Source: JBBDIK01 sp964640385 (GTDB taxonomy: Bacteria > Actinomycetota > UBA4738 > JBBDHU01). From it: a stretch of DNA of 19,246 nucleotides. The DNA is taken from the NCBI GenBank assembly GCA_964640385.1, contig CAZXFL010000028.1, positions 1-19,246 of the forward strand. The letters are read 5' to 3'. The first letter of the stretch is position 1; each line of letters begins with the position of its first letter. The translations under genes were made by a program, and so were the position numbers. Shown piece by piece: positions 7,296-14,353 of the stretch. The notes below the pieces were generated by a model. The model did no database searches and was not told where the DNA came from. It was given only the letters and a program-made list of their open reading frames with translations.

Positions 7296-7311
7296 CGGAT
7301 GAGTCCAGGGC

Positions 7312-7352
7312 TATACAGGTCGAACGATGGCGCTCTTCGAACCGATCTTCCA
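7312..7352 (+). pseudogene. Remnant of a nucleotidyltransferase promoter and start
   Basis: The ATG at 7327 begins MALFEPIF, followed by a frame that is soon meaningless. The 25-odd bases from this ATG are identical to the start of the nucleotidyltransferase at 10994, and the upstream CTATA-GTCGA-CG region also matches with a three-base insertion. Both copies sit the same short distance after a tRNA 3' end. Only the first eight codons survive; the rest is replaced by the downstream end of the reductase-family pseudogene. Confidence 0.75.
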
Positions 7353-7358
7353 GCCCGG

Positions 7359-7817
7359 TCACCTAGCAGGGAGTGTGGGCACGTACGTGAGGATCACGAT
7401 TCCCGAGTCGAACGATCGCAGATCCACGAGCTCGAGAGTCTTCGCATCAGGGTCATCATCGAAGAGCCGCGTGCCACTGCCGAGTATCACCGGGCAGACC
7501 ATCAACCGATACTCGTCGACCAGATCATGCTGCCTTGGTTGCGACCAGCGTGCGACTCCCCGCAACGAGGATGTCGCCCGCAAGCACCGTCTTGAGGTTT
7601 GCCACCTCTTCGGGCACGTCGGCTTGCAGCACCGTCAAGTTGTTCCATTCCGGCTCCGCCAAGGTGGTGGACGCGACGAACTTGGGCATGCTGTTCATCT
7701 TGTCTGCGAACTCGCCCTCGCGTGAAGGCCAAGCGCCTGCGAACGACTCATAAGTCCACCGGGCGCCTCCATCACGCCATCAAGTGACATGAACTCGGAG
7801 ACCAGGATCGTCCCCAT
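7359..7817 (-). pseudogene. Broken dihydrofolate reductase/RibD-C-family gene
   Basis: Reading the minus strand from an ATG at 7817 gives MGTILVSEFMSLDGVMEAPGG, the typical family start. The frame then shifts and a large internal piece is missing, resuming at TYESFAGAWPSREGEFADKMNSMPKFV. It continues through LTVLQADVPEEV and GDILVAGSRTLV to a stop near 7543. After a second shift the true C-terminus continues in another frame as HDLVDEYRLMVCPVILGSG and ends at 7359. Intact relatives are about 180-200 residues and act as NADPH-dependent reductases of pterin- or flavin-like substrates. With an internal deletion and at least one more frameshift it cannot make a working enzyme, unless the assembly is wrong here. 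Confidence 0.75.
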
Positions 7818-7878
7818 GGTTCTACCCGCCGTCGTAAGCGGCCTATAGGGCCAGCGATCTCGATCTTGGACAGATTCG

Positions 7879-8703
7879 TTAGTTCGACCCGCGGTGAAAG
7901 CTGACGAGCTCCTCGCGATCGCTCCCGCCGGACACCCCGATGGCGAGCACCGGGCCCACGTTCTTCACGTAGAACTTGTACTCGAGGATGGCCGGCTTGA
8001 TCGGCGTCGTGTCCTTGGTCATCAAGACGCCGGTGTACGAGCCAAAGGGCACCTCCACCCGCTCGTCGAGGCTGAACACCTCGCCGGCATCTTCTGCCTC
8101 ATCCGCGTAGTACTCCTGGCGGTAGACCTGGCCGACCTGCGGAGTTGCGGGCATTAGGATGCCCGCCTCGGCACCATCTACGCCGGCCTCGAAGGAACCG
8201 GCCGTGGTCGTCACCCTCCCGTTCTTGTATTCGGCCGTCGCCTCACCCAGGTACCACACGTTTCCGGCCGAGTCCTGCGCGTACCAGTCGTCGGTGACCT
8301 CGACGGGCTCACCGTTCTCGGACACAACGTCGTGGACGACACGGGCGGTGATGCCATTCGCGATCTCTTTGGTTTCGTTCGTCACGGTGACCACAACGCG
8401 GAGCTCGGTTCCCTCCGGATCCGTCTCGCGGAAGACGCGTCGATCTCCCGGCGTCATCGGCCAATACGGGTTATCGATCGTGGTGCTGAAATCTGCCGGG
8501 TCCAGCTCCACGTGCTCGCTTCCCACCGGAAGCGTCTGGACACTCGCGCTTGGCGCGCTGGATGCCGTCGGCGTGGTTTGGACGTCCTCGTTTTCACCTG
8601 CGCCGCTGCTGCAAGCGCCGGTCAGTAGCACCAGCGCCAGTCCGGCGCCGATGAAGCCTGCGATTCGCTGACGACTCGTGTGGGCGGAGCGGTCGTATTG
8701 CAT
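7879..8703 (-). CDS. Secreted lipoprotein, paralogue of the next gene
   Basis: The 274-residue protein has a lipoprotein signal: charged N-terminus, hydrophobic IAGFIGAGLALVLLTGAC and an acylatable Cys near residue 32, followed by a Ser/Thr/Pro-rich tether. The start is placed at the ATG at 8703 because GGAAGGGAG lies just upstream; an open frame extends 12 codons further. The folded part contains FSTTIDNPYWPMTPGDRRVF, then DDWYAQDSAGNVWYLGEATAEY, then LMPATPQVGQVYRQEYY. The motif D-x-YAQ-x3-G-x-VWY-x-GE is shared with the divergently transcribed gene at 8917, so the two are diverged paralogues. The family occurs in uncharacterised actinobacterial lipoproteins; the ligand is unknown. Expression is probably controlled with its neighbour through the shared boxes at 8756-8849. 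Confidence 0.8.
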   Translation of the reverse strand: MQYDRSAHTSRQRIAGFIGAGLALVLLTGACSSGAGENEDVQTTPTASSAPSASVQTLPVGSEHVELDPADFSTTIDNPYWPMTPGDRRVFRETDPEGTELRVVVTVTNETKEIANGITARVVHDVVSENGEPVEVTDDWYAQDSAGNVWYLGEATAEYKNGRVTTTAGSFEAGVDGAEAGILMPATPQVGQVYRQEYYADEAEDAGEVFSLDERVEVPFGSYTGVLMTKDTTPIKPAILEYKFYVKNVGPVLAIGVSGGSDREELVSFHRGSN

Positions 8704-8755
8704 CTCTGTCTCCCTTCCTCGATGGTCTATAGCCATCATGATGCCGGGTTCCTCA

Positions 8756-8849
8756 TGAGAGGACGATGAGACCTGGATCGATCTCTACCCGGACCCCTCC
8801 CGGAGGCCAAGCAACGAGGAACGCCCACGCCACTCTCATCGTTCTCTCA
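8756..8849. promoter_or_regulatory. Mirrored pair of response-regulator-like boxes
   Basis: Box one (8756-8771) is TGAGA-six bases-TGAGA, a direct repeat with an 11-base period. Box two (8834-8849) is its reverse complement with 15 of 16 bases matching. Each faces one of the two divergent lipoprotein genes. Box two ends 12 bases before a TACGAT -10 candidate at 8862-8867, so it would overlap the -35 position, as for activators of the OmpR type. The 62 bases between the boxes hold no other feature I can name. Confidence 0.55.
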
Positions 8850-8916
8850 CATTCGCGAACGTACGATCGGCATCGACTCAAGCTCCTCGAGAGTCACCCA
8901 GAGAGAAGGAGCGGTG

Positions 8917-10302
8917 ATGGCGATCAAGCGAAACGGAATCATGGCAGGCGCGCTCGTTACGGCCCTCCTCAGCGGTGTGGCGTGTTCGAGTGCATCGATC
9001 GATGGCAGGTCGGGTACCCGGCCGGGCGGCGTGGCTGCTGCTGATACGGCTGCGGGCACGACGGTCGAATGGCCGGTCACACGGTGCGGCACATACAGCG
9101 GTGAGGGCTGCGCCCCGACGAGTGACCGCGTCGATGTCGATCGTCCGACCTTCTCCAACCCGACCGAGATCACCAACCCCCTGTTCCCGATCAGCGCGCT
9201 TCCATCGGTGGTGCTGCTCGGCGAAGTGGACGGACTACCGTTCCGCTCGGAAACCACTCTCATGCCGGGCACCCAGACGGTGACAGTGGACGGCAAGCCG
9301 ATCGAGGTGCTCGTCTCGCAGTACACCGCCTACCTCGATGGGCGGATCGAGGAAGTCGCCATAGACCGCTACGCTCAGTCCGACGACGGGGCCGTCTGGT
9401 ACTTCGGTGAGGATGTGTACGACTACCGCGACGGCTCCGTTGCGATCACCGAGGGCACCTGGCTCGCGGGTCGGGACGGCCCGCCTGCCATGATCATGCC
9501 CGCGGACCCGCAGGTGGGCGACGTATTCCGGTCCGAGAACGTGACCGGGGTCGTCTTCGAGGAACTCGAGGTGAAAGCGATCGACCAAACCCTTGACGGC
9601 CCGCGGGGCCCGACGAGCGGCGCCGTGATCATGGAGGAACTACACCTCGACGGCTCCGTCTCCGACAAGGTGTTTGCTCCTGGCTATGGCGAGTTCGACA
9701 GCAGCCATGGCACCGATGTCGAGGCACTGGCTCTTGCCCTCCCGACCGACGGGATCGACGAAGTGGTGCCCCCGGACCTTCGACTCATGACGACGAGTGC
9801 GTATGGGATCCTCGAGAACGTCCGCCTGGATGACTGGGAGGCAGCGAACCCCACAATGGGCCTGATGGAAGGCCTTTGGCAGGACCTGCGGGCGAATGAC
9901 TATCCGCCGCTCGTCGTCGACGCGATGACCAGCTCACTCAACGCTCTGAGGAGCGCGGTTTCGAATGAGGAGGTGGATGCCTCGTCGCAGGCCGCGGTCG
10001 ATGTCGCGCAGTCGGCGCTTGACCTCGAGTTGCTCTATCGGGGGAACGTCGAGATCGACCGGTTCCATCTGCACGCGCAGCAACTACGTGTGCACGCCGC
10101 GGCGAAGGACCTTGCCGGAGTGTCCGGGGAGGTCGCGGTGCTCGAGTGGATCCGTGACCGGCTTGCGAGTTCACTCAGCCCGGCCCAGTTCGCCGACCTG
10201 GACGCCGAGCTACGTGCGCTGCGAAACGCAACCAGCTCCCGAAGCCTGCCGGCTGCGGCTGATATCGCCTCCCGTGCCGCGGCCCGACTCCGAGGCTCTT
10301 GA
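8917..10302 (+). CDS. Large secreted lipoprotein-like protein with C-terminal helical domain
   Basis: The 461-residue protein starts at an ATG preceded by AGAAGGAG (a GTG directly before it is an alternative). An N-terminal hydrophobic stretch ending in LLSGVAC suggests lipid attachment, though Gly at -3 is not ideal. Residues about 70-290 hold the domain shared with the upstream divergent lipoprotein: NPLFPISALP, then DRYAQSDDGAVWYFGEDVYDY, IMPADPQVGDVFRSEN and VFAPGYGEF. The remaining 170 residues are predominantly helical (LELLYRGNVEIDRFHLHAQQLRVHAAAKDL, then LEWIRDRLASSLSPAQFADLDAEL) and lack a counterpart in the smaller paralogue. The stop TGA overlaps a TTG that begins a truncated histidine kinase, so this gene probably once formed an operon with a two-component system. 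It may be a sensed or effector envelope protein. Confidence 0.8.
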   Translation: MAIKRNGIMAGALVTALLSGVACSSASIDGRSGTRPGGVAAADTAAGTTVEWPVTRCGTYSGEGCAPTSDRVDVDRPTFSNPTEITNPLFPISALPSVVLLGEVDGLPFRSETTLMPGTQTVTVDGKPIEVLVSQYTAYLDGRIEEVAIDRYAQSDDGAVWYFGEDVYDYRDGSVAITEGTWLAGRDGPPAMIMPADPQVGDVFRSENVTGVVFEELEVKAIDQTLDGPRGPTSGAVIMEELHLDGSVSDKVFAPGYGEFDSSHGTDVEALALALPTDGIDEVVPPDLRLMTTSAYGILENVRLDDWEAANPTMGLMEGLWQDLRANDYPPLVVDAMTSSLNALRSAVSNEEVDASSQAAVDVAQSALDLELLYRGNVEIDRFHLHAQQLRVHAAAKDLAGVSGEVAVLEWIRDRLASSLSPAQFADLDAELRALRNATSSRSLPAAADIASRAAARLRGS

Positions 10303-10431
10303 TCAACTTGGAAAGACGCGGGCATCGGTGGCCGATAAGGCTGAGACTCACCGCCCTATTCGCGTGCGGTTCGGCCTTCCTGCTGATCGCGCTCGCCGTT
10401 CTCGTCTACCTGCAGACGCGTGCCGCACCGG
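10299..10431 (+). pseudogene. 5' stub of a sensor histidine kinase gene
   Basis: A TTG overlapping the preceding stop (TTGA) opens MINLERRGHRWPIRLRLTAL, followed by the hydrophobic ACGSAFLLIALAVLVYLQTR. A short basic cytoplasmic stretch ending in PIRLRLT and then a membrane helix is the standard start of actinobacterial sensor kinases. After about 45 residues the sequence changes abruptly to RTX-type coding sequence in another frame. The HAMP, HisKA and ATPase domains are all missing. The call rests on pattern only. Confidence 0.6.
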
Positions 10432-10900
10432 CGGAGGCGTCGATGACTTCCTCGTTGGCAACTCCGGGCAGGATGTCATCGACGGCGGGAACAATAGCGC
10501 CGTCGGGATAAGCTGGGAAGAACCTGGAGACGTCGTGTGGTACGACCAGTCGCCCGGCTCAGTGATAGTCAACCTCGGCACGGGAGGCTGCGGCCCGTGC
10601 GCGCAGGATGGGTTCGGGTACCAAGACACCCTCGTTCGCGTGGAGAGCGCGGTCGGGAGCTACTACGCAGGTTCCATACTCGACGGTGATGATGAAGGCA
10701 ACATCCTGCAGGGAGGAGACTTCGGCGACATCATGACCGGCTCGGGGGGGAACGACGTCCTCATCGGTCAAGGCGGCAACGACACGATCGACGGGAACCA
10801 AGGGGTCGATCCCGCGTACGCGGGCACTGGGGTGGATTCGTGCGCACGCGTGGCGATCTTCCCGACATCCTCCTGCGAGGGTTCCAGCAACCCCGACTAG
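10432..10900 (+). pseudogene. 3' fragment of an RTX-type calcium-binding repeat gene
   Basis: A frame that becomes meaningful near 10432 encodes DDFLVGNSGQDVIDGG, then a non-repeat section with Cys residues (GTGGCGPCAQDGFGYQDTLVRVESAVGS). It then gives tandem GGxGxDxL-type nonapeptides (GNILQGGDFGDIMTGSGG, NDVLIGQGGNDTIDGNQGVD). These are the calcium-binding beta-roll repeats of secreted RTX proteins. The tail ends SSCEGSSNPD with a normal stop. No start codon, signal peptide or upstream domain belongs to it, since it is joined directly to the kinase stub. It is therefore the C-terminal piece of a larger secreted protein. Confidence 0.7.
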
Positions 10901-10929
10901 CGTTGAGCCCCTCCCACGATCGCCGGGCC

Positions 10930-10972
10930 GTTTCCCGAGCCGTGTGCGGAAGTTCGATCCTTCCCTCGGCAC
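10930..10972 (+). repeat. tRNA-Arg 3' half, copy 3
   Basis: It starts GTTTCCCGAGCCGTGTGCGG and continues through TTCGATC to GGCAC. Compared with the second tRNA it has changes in the anticodon loop and an altered acceptor strand (CTCGGC), but the T-arm GGAAG/CTTCC is intact. The T-loop ends in C, as in the second tRNA rather than the first. No 5' half is present. Confidence 0.93.
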
Positions 10973-10981
10973 GACCTCCTC

Positions 10982-10987
10982 TATAGT
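10982..10987 (+). promoter_or_regulatory. -10 box of the nucleotidyltransferase
   Basis: TATAGT lies exactly six bases before the ATG at 10994, so transcription would begin at or next to the start codon and the mRNA would be leaderless. The -35 region would fall inside the tRNA remnant. Confidence 0.5.
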
Positions 10988-10993
10988 CGAGCG

Positions 10994-11494
10994 ATGGCGC
11001 TCTTCGAACCGATCTTCCGGGCTCTCGATGATGCAGGCGTTCGCTACGTAGCCGTCGGGGGGGTAGCGGTCGTCCTCCACGGTCACGCGCGGCTCACCAC
11101 CGACCTCGATCTGGTCGTCGATCTGGCTCCCGAGCCGGCAGCCGCAGCCGTCAGGGCGCTTCAGTCGATCGGACTCCGCCCCCGACTCCCTGTCGATGCA
11201 GACGAGTTCGCGGACCGTGCCGCCCGTCAGCGCTGGATAGACGACAAGGGCATGACCGTCTTCTCCCTCTGGGACCCCACCGATCCCACCCGAGCGGTCG
11301 ACCTGTTCGTCGTCGAACCGATCAACTTCGAAGAACTCTGGGAGCGCTCCGCACTGGTCGACCTCGAGACGACGCAGGCGCGGATCGCCTCGATCCCGGA
11401 CCTGGTCCGCATGAAGTCCATCTCTGATCGTCCGCTCGACCGCGAGGACATCGAAGCCCTCACGACTATCCTGAGAGAGGAGGGCGACGGATGA
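10994..11494 (+). CDS. MNT/AbiEii-like nucleotidyltransferase
   Basis: The 166-residue protein carries the minimal nucleotidyltransferase signature: VAVGGVAVVLHGHARLTTDLDLVVD, with the Gly22-Gly23 loop and metal-binding Asp37 and Asp39, preceded by a helix. A later DLVRMKSISDRPLDREDIEALTTIL is typical of the C-terminal helix of DUF6036/AbiEii-like proteins, with the KxxxxRPxDxxD pattern. Such enzymes transfer a nucleotide to RNA or protein and often act in toxin-antitoxin or phage-defence pairs. The start follows a leaderless-type promoter 22 bases after a tRNA remnant. Its stop overlaps the next gene's start (ATGA), so the two are translationally coupled. The same gene start is repeated as a remnant at 7312-7352. 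Confidence 0.88.
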   Translation: MALFEPIFRALDDAGVRYVAVGGVAVVLHGHARLTTDLDLVVDLAPEPAAAAVRALQSIGLRPRLPVDADEFADRAARQRWIDDKGMTVFSLWDPTDPTRAVDLFVVEPINFEELWERSALVDLETTQARIASIPDLVRMKSISDRPLDREDIEALTTILREEGDG

Positions 11495-11670
11495 CCGGAT
11501 CGGACAGGGCACGCAACGGCTGGGAGGAGCACCGCGTCGACCAGCTCCGTCGGACAGCATCGGCCACCCCGCTGCAGAGACTTCGTTGGCTCGAGGAAGC
11601 GATCGCCTTCGCCTTCCGCGCAGGTGCCCTCCCTGCAGATAGGCCCGGCCAAGAACCACGTATTTCCTGA
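11491..11670 (+). CDS. 59-residue partner of the nucleotidyltransferase
   Basis: The ATG overlaps the stop of the nucleotidyltransferase by four bases (ATGA). The product begins MTGSDRARNGWEEHRVDQL and contains RLRWLEEAIAFAFRAG. The W-x-EH-x3-QL then P-x-QRL-x-WLEEA pattern is, as I recall, common in small proteins encoded next to such nucleotidyltransferases; it is probably all-helical. The coupling suggests a two-protein complex, possibly a toxin-antitoxin or defence pair. The final codons ATT TCC TGA lie inside the decayed tRNA 3' half at 11663, so the stop is borrowed from the former anticodon loop. The native C-terminus may have differed. Confidence 0.75.
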   Translation: MTGSDRARNGWEEHRVDQLRRTASATPLQRLRWLEEAIAFAFRAGALPADRPGQEPRIS

Positions 11671-11690
11671 ACCGCGTGCGGGATCTCGGA
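11663..11690 (+). repeat. tRNA-Arg 3' half, copy 4 (decayed)
   Basis: TTTCCTGAACCGCGTGCGG corresponds to TTTCCTAAACCGTGTGCGG of the intact tRNA with two differences. The T-arm that should follow has decayed to GATCTCGGA and the acceptor strand is gone. It contains both the stop of the 59-residue gene (TGA 11668-11670) and a possible GTG start of the methyltransferase (11676-11678). Confidence 0.75.
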
Positions 11691-12365
11691 GGTAGCGCGA
11701 ACCGACCAAAACCCTCTCCGCGGCATGTCCTCGACCAGATGTTCCGAGAGGGAACGGTAGTCGCCCGCACCGATGGCACGGCCCACGAGCTGTTCCCCCT
11801 CAGCATCACCGCCGCGGAAGGCGAAGCGCTGCGAGGCTGGGTCATCAAGGAGGAGGCAGCGTCGACGATCGAGGTTGGCCTCGCCTTCGGGATCTCGGCG
11901 CTCTTCATCTGCGAAGCCTTACTCGAGAGCGGGGCAACCTACGCGAGTCACGTCGCTCTCGATCCGAACCAGGAAACGCACTTTGCCGACTGCGGCCTTC
12001 AGGCCCTCGAAGAGGCCGGGGTCGCCGGCCTTCTCGAGTTCTACCCAGAAGCGTCGGAGATCGCCCTCCCGCGTTTCCTTGCCGAGGATCGCCGATTCGA
12101 CTTCGCGTTCGTCGACGGCAACCACCGCTTCGACGGCGTGTTCCTCGACCTCATCTATCTCGGACGGCTCGTTCGTCCGGGAGGGATCATCTTCGTCGAC
12201 GACTACCAACTGCAGTCGGTGGCGCGAACCGTCTCCTTCTGCACGAACAACCTCGGGTGGGCCGTCGAAGAGGTATCCCCTCACGATGACCTCCACCGTT
12301 GGGCCGTGCTCAGGACACCACGCGTTCCTCTCCGGCGAAGTTACGACCACTACGTCGACTTCTAA
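11676..12365 (+). CDS. Class I SAM-dependent methyltransferase (Methyltransferase_24-like)
   Basis: The frame encodes up to 229 residues. Motif I is TIEVGLAFGISALFICEALLESG (E-x-G-x3-G), motif II is HVALDPNQ, and the later FDFAFVDGNHRFDGVFLDLIYLGRLVRPGGIIFVDDY is the acidic motif and strand-five region typical of this Rossmann-fold family. It lacks transmembrane or signal segments. Substrate is unknown; relatives act on sugars, natural products or small hydroxylated molecules. Start choice is open: the longest form begins at a GTG within the tRNA remnant, whereas the ATG at 11739 (MFREGTVVARTDGT) leaves a near-complete domain. No clear ribosome binding site precedes either. If the GTG is used, the first residues come from tRNA-derived sequence. 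Confidence 0.82.
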   Translation: MRDLGGSANRPKPSPRHVLDQMFREGTVVARTDGTAHELFPLSITAAEGEALRGWVIKEEAASTIEVGLAFGISALFICEALLESGATYASHVALDPNQETHFADCGLQALEEAGVAGLLEFYPEASEIALPRFLAEDRRFDFAFVDGNHRFDGVFLDLIYLGRLVRPGGIIFVDDYQLQSVARTVSFCTNNLGWAVEEVSPHDDLHRWAVLRTPRVPLRRSYDHYVDF

Positions 12366-12408
12366 CCCCCTTCCTGTGGCCTCGGGGATACGTGTATCGT
12401 CCTGCAGC

Positions 12409-13896
12409 ATGACGCGGACAGCGCTCCGGACGATCTCGGCACTTTTCTGCGCGGCGTTGCTCGCCGGCGCGACCACCGTCGGTGCGACCGCATCCGGAAC
12501 ACCCGACCCGGCAGCATCACTCGAGACGCCGGCTTCACCGCAGCAGCTGCTCGCGAACGGCGGCGTCGTGGCCGCGTACACCTTGATCGTGCCGCGATCC
12601 GCCGCGCCCTCGCAGCTTCAGGCGCGCGCGGTGATCCCGACCGGGGTCGACTGCCCGCGACTGCACATCACCACCACCGCAGGCCGCAACCTGGTGCGCG
12701 ACATGGGCATGCGGGTCCCCGGCGCCACCACGGGGGCCGCGTTCGCGAACGTTCGGGCATGTGAGGGGAACCTCCCGGCCAACGCGGCGCGGGCGAAGGT
12801 CGGCACGACGCGTGTCCCCGCGTCGCTCCCCGGTCGGGTCACCGAACTCGCGATCATCGGCGACACGGGCTGCCGCATGAAAGGCTCGAGCATCCAGGAC
12901 TGCGCGAACGACTGGCCACTCGCCGAGAACGCTCGCTCCATCGCACGCACCGACCCGGACGCCATCATCATGGTCGGCGACTTCTTCTATCGCGAGGCGG
13001 CGTGTCCCACCGCGGATCAGGCCCTGTGTGGAGGAAGTCCACCCCCGCTCAACGGCATGCCGTTCAAGGACTCCCAGTACGGATGGATGGCCGATGCGTT
13101 CATCCCCATGGCCCCGCTGTTCGCTGCGGCACCGATCCTCGTCGTGCGGGGGAACCACGAGGAATGCTCCCGGGGAGGCAACGGCTACTTCCTGTTCTTC
13201 GATGCCTCACCGCTCGGACCTGACGCGTGCGCGCCCGTCGGCGGGGTCGCTCCGACGAACATCACGCCGAGCTGGGCGGTCGATCTGCCGACCAGTGGCA
13301 GAACGCTCCGGCTAGTCGTCGTAGACGCGGCCTACGGCGAGGACTCCAGTGTGACCAGCTGGGTCACCCAACAGGAACCCGAGTACCAGCGGGCATGGCG
13401 GATGGCTCGCCGAGGTAGGGGCTCACCCGACGTCTGGCTGCTGATGCACCGGCCCATCTTCGGCCTGCTCACCACCGACTATTCAACCGGGCCGACCTGG
13501 ACGCCATGGATGTCCATGGATCAGCAGGCGGCGGCAGAGGGGTTGCTCGGGCCGTACCAGGCCATCATGTCCGGCCACCTCCACCTCGCCCAGGCCGTGC
13601 GCACGCCTGGTTACCCCGCGCAGTTCGTCGTCGGGACCGGGGGCACCACGCTGGATCCACCGACCGGGTACGCCATCCCTCCGTACGGTCCGCTGCTGGA
13701 TGGCACCGGACAGCCGGTGTCGCCGTTCTTCGCGCCCTACCCCAACGCCACCTACCAATGGACCAGCGTCCAATTCGGCTACGTCGTCGCGACCCCCGGC
13801 ATGCCCGCAGCCAGGTGGTCATTCGCCTTCAGGTCCCCGGCCGGAGACGACTTCGCGCAGTGCGCCCTGCTCGGGCGCTCGGTCACCTGTTCCTGA
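12409..13896 (+). CDS. Secreted calcineurin-like metallophosphoesterase
   Basis: The 495-residue protein begins with a Sec-type signal peptide (MTRTALRTISALFCAALLAGATTVGATA). The catalytic domain from about residue 140 shows the full metal-binding set: IIGDTGC, MVGDFFY, RGNHEEC, LMHRP and SGHLHLA, that is the GDxG, GD, GNH(E), H and GHxH motifs. It should hydrolyse phosphate esters outside the cytoplasm, like purple acid phosphatase relatives. Several Cys residues (DTGC, QDC, AAC, EEC, APC-type positions) suggest disulfides. A TATCGT box lies eight bases before the ATG. A longer open frame upstream overlaps the methyltransferase in another frame and is not real. The gene starts 43 bases after the methyltransferase stop and may share its transcript. 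It ends TGT TCC TGA, which only weakly resembles the tRNA repeat. Confidence 0.9.
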   Translation: MTRTALRTISALFCAALLAGATTVGATASGTPDPAASLETPASPQQLLANGGVVAAYTLIVPRSAAPSQLQARAVIPTGVDCPRLHITTTAGRNLVRDMGMRVPGATTGAAFANVRACEGNLPANAARAKVGTTRVPASLPGRVTELAIIGDTGCRMKGSSIQDCANDWPLAENARSIARTDPDAIIMVGDFFYREAACPTADQALCGGSPPPLNGMPFKDSQYGWMADAFIPMAPLFAAAPILVVRGNHEECSRGGNGYFLFFDASPLGPDACAPVGGVAPTNITPSWAVDLPTSGRTLRLVVVDAAYGEDSSVTSWVTQQEPEYQRAWRMARRGRGSPDVWLLMHRPIFGLLTTDYSTGPTWTPWMSMDQQAAAEGLLGPYQAIMSGHLHLAQAVRTPGYPAQFVVGTGGTTLDPPTGYAIPPYGPLLDGTGQPVSPFFAPYPNATYQWTSVQFGYVVATPGMPAARWSFAFRSPAGDDFAQCALLGRSVTCS

Positions 13897-13979
13897 GCCA
13901 GTTCCCGCCCGCTTACCATCAACCGCGGCGATCCTCACCGCGGCGGCTACGGACCACGGGGAGAAAACACGGCCGACGC

Positions 13980-14330
13980 CAGAGAGGTTGCGTGGCGGGT
14001 GAGACATCGAGGCCGCGCGGGGTGTAGGCCGGATCGGCATCTTGCCAGGTGTTCACGGTGAGCTGGGAAAGGTTCGTTCCGGCCGCGGTGATCCGGTACA
14101 GGTCGTAGTCTCCCGTTTCATTGCCCGAAAACACGATCCGGCTCCCGCTCGGATTCCAGGAGCCCGCGATGTCTGAAGCGGCGTGGCTGCTCAACTTGGC
14201 CCCGCCCGTGCCATTCGCTCTGATCGTGAACAGATCGTCGGTTGTGGGGGCATCCCGGTTGCAGAGGATGGGAGACCCCTCCGGTGACCAGGATGGGTTC
14301 TCCTCGTTCCCCGGGGCACGGTCTGCCGAA
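13980..14330 (-). pseudogene. Fragment of a TolB-like beta-propeller gene
   Basis: The 457 bases between the phosphoesterase and the next + strand gene hold this minus-strand remnant. It reads GNEENPSWSPEGSPILCNRD, then TDDLFTIRANGTGG, then AASDIAGSWNPSGSRIVFSG and NETGDYDLYRITAAGT, ending DADPAYTPRG. These are two to three WD40/PD40-like blades with the WSPxG signature. No start codon with a signal peptide is present, and beyond DPAYTPRG the frame continues into unrelated sequence to a stop at 13919. It is therefore a piece cut at both ends. A CCGCGG-nine bases-CCGCGG hairpin at 13923-13943 lies beside it and might be a weak terminator. Confidence 0.65.
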
Positions 14331-14353
14331 CGCTGACCAACCTCAGAGGTGCC

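Noticed and set aside
8766..9044. Open frame of 92 codons in the lipoprotein intergenic region
   Set aside because: It overlaps the start of the real lipoprotein gene in another frame and covers the mirrored regulatory boxes; composition is not protein-like.
11773..12408. N-terminal extension of the phosphoesterase by about 212 codons
   Set aside because: The extension overlaps the methyltransferase in another frame and is Ser/Arg-rich low-quality sequence. The ATG at 12409 begins a clear signal peptide.
13884..13915. Possible further tRNA half at the end of the phosphoesterase (GTTCCTGAGCC then AGTTCCCG)
   Set aside because: Only about ten bases match and the variable region and T-arm cannot be aligned. 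The stop TCC TGA recalls the two convincing cases but is not enough.
14304..14322. GTTCCCCGGGGCACGG resembling the tRNA acceptor end
   Set aside because: There is no GTTCGA T-loop or anticodon part before it, and the segment reads as part of the TolB-like fragment on the other strand. GC-rich chance match is likely.
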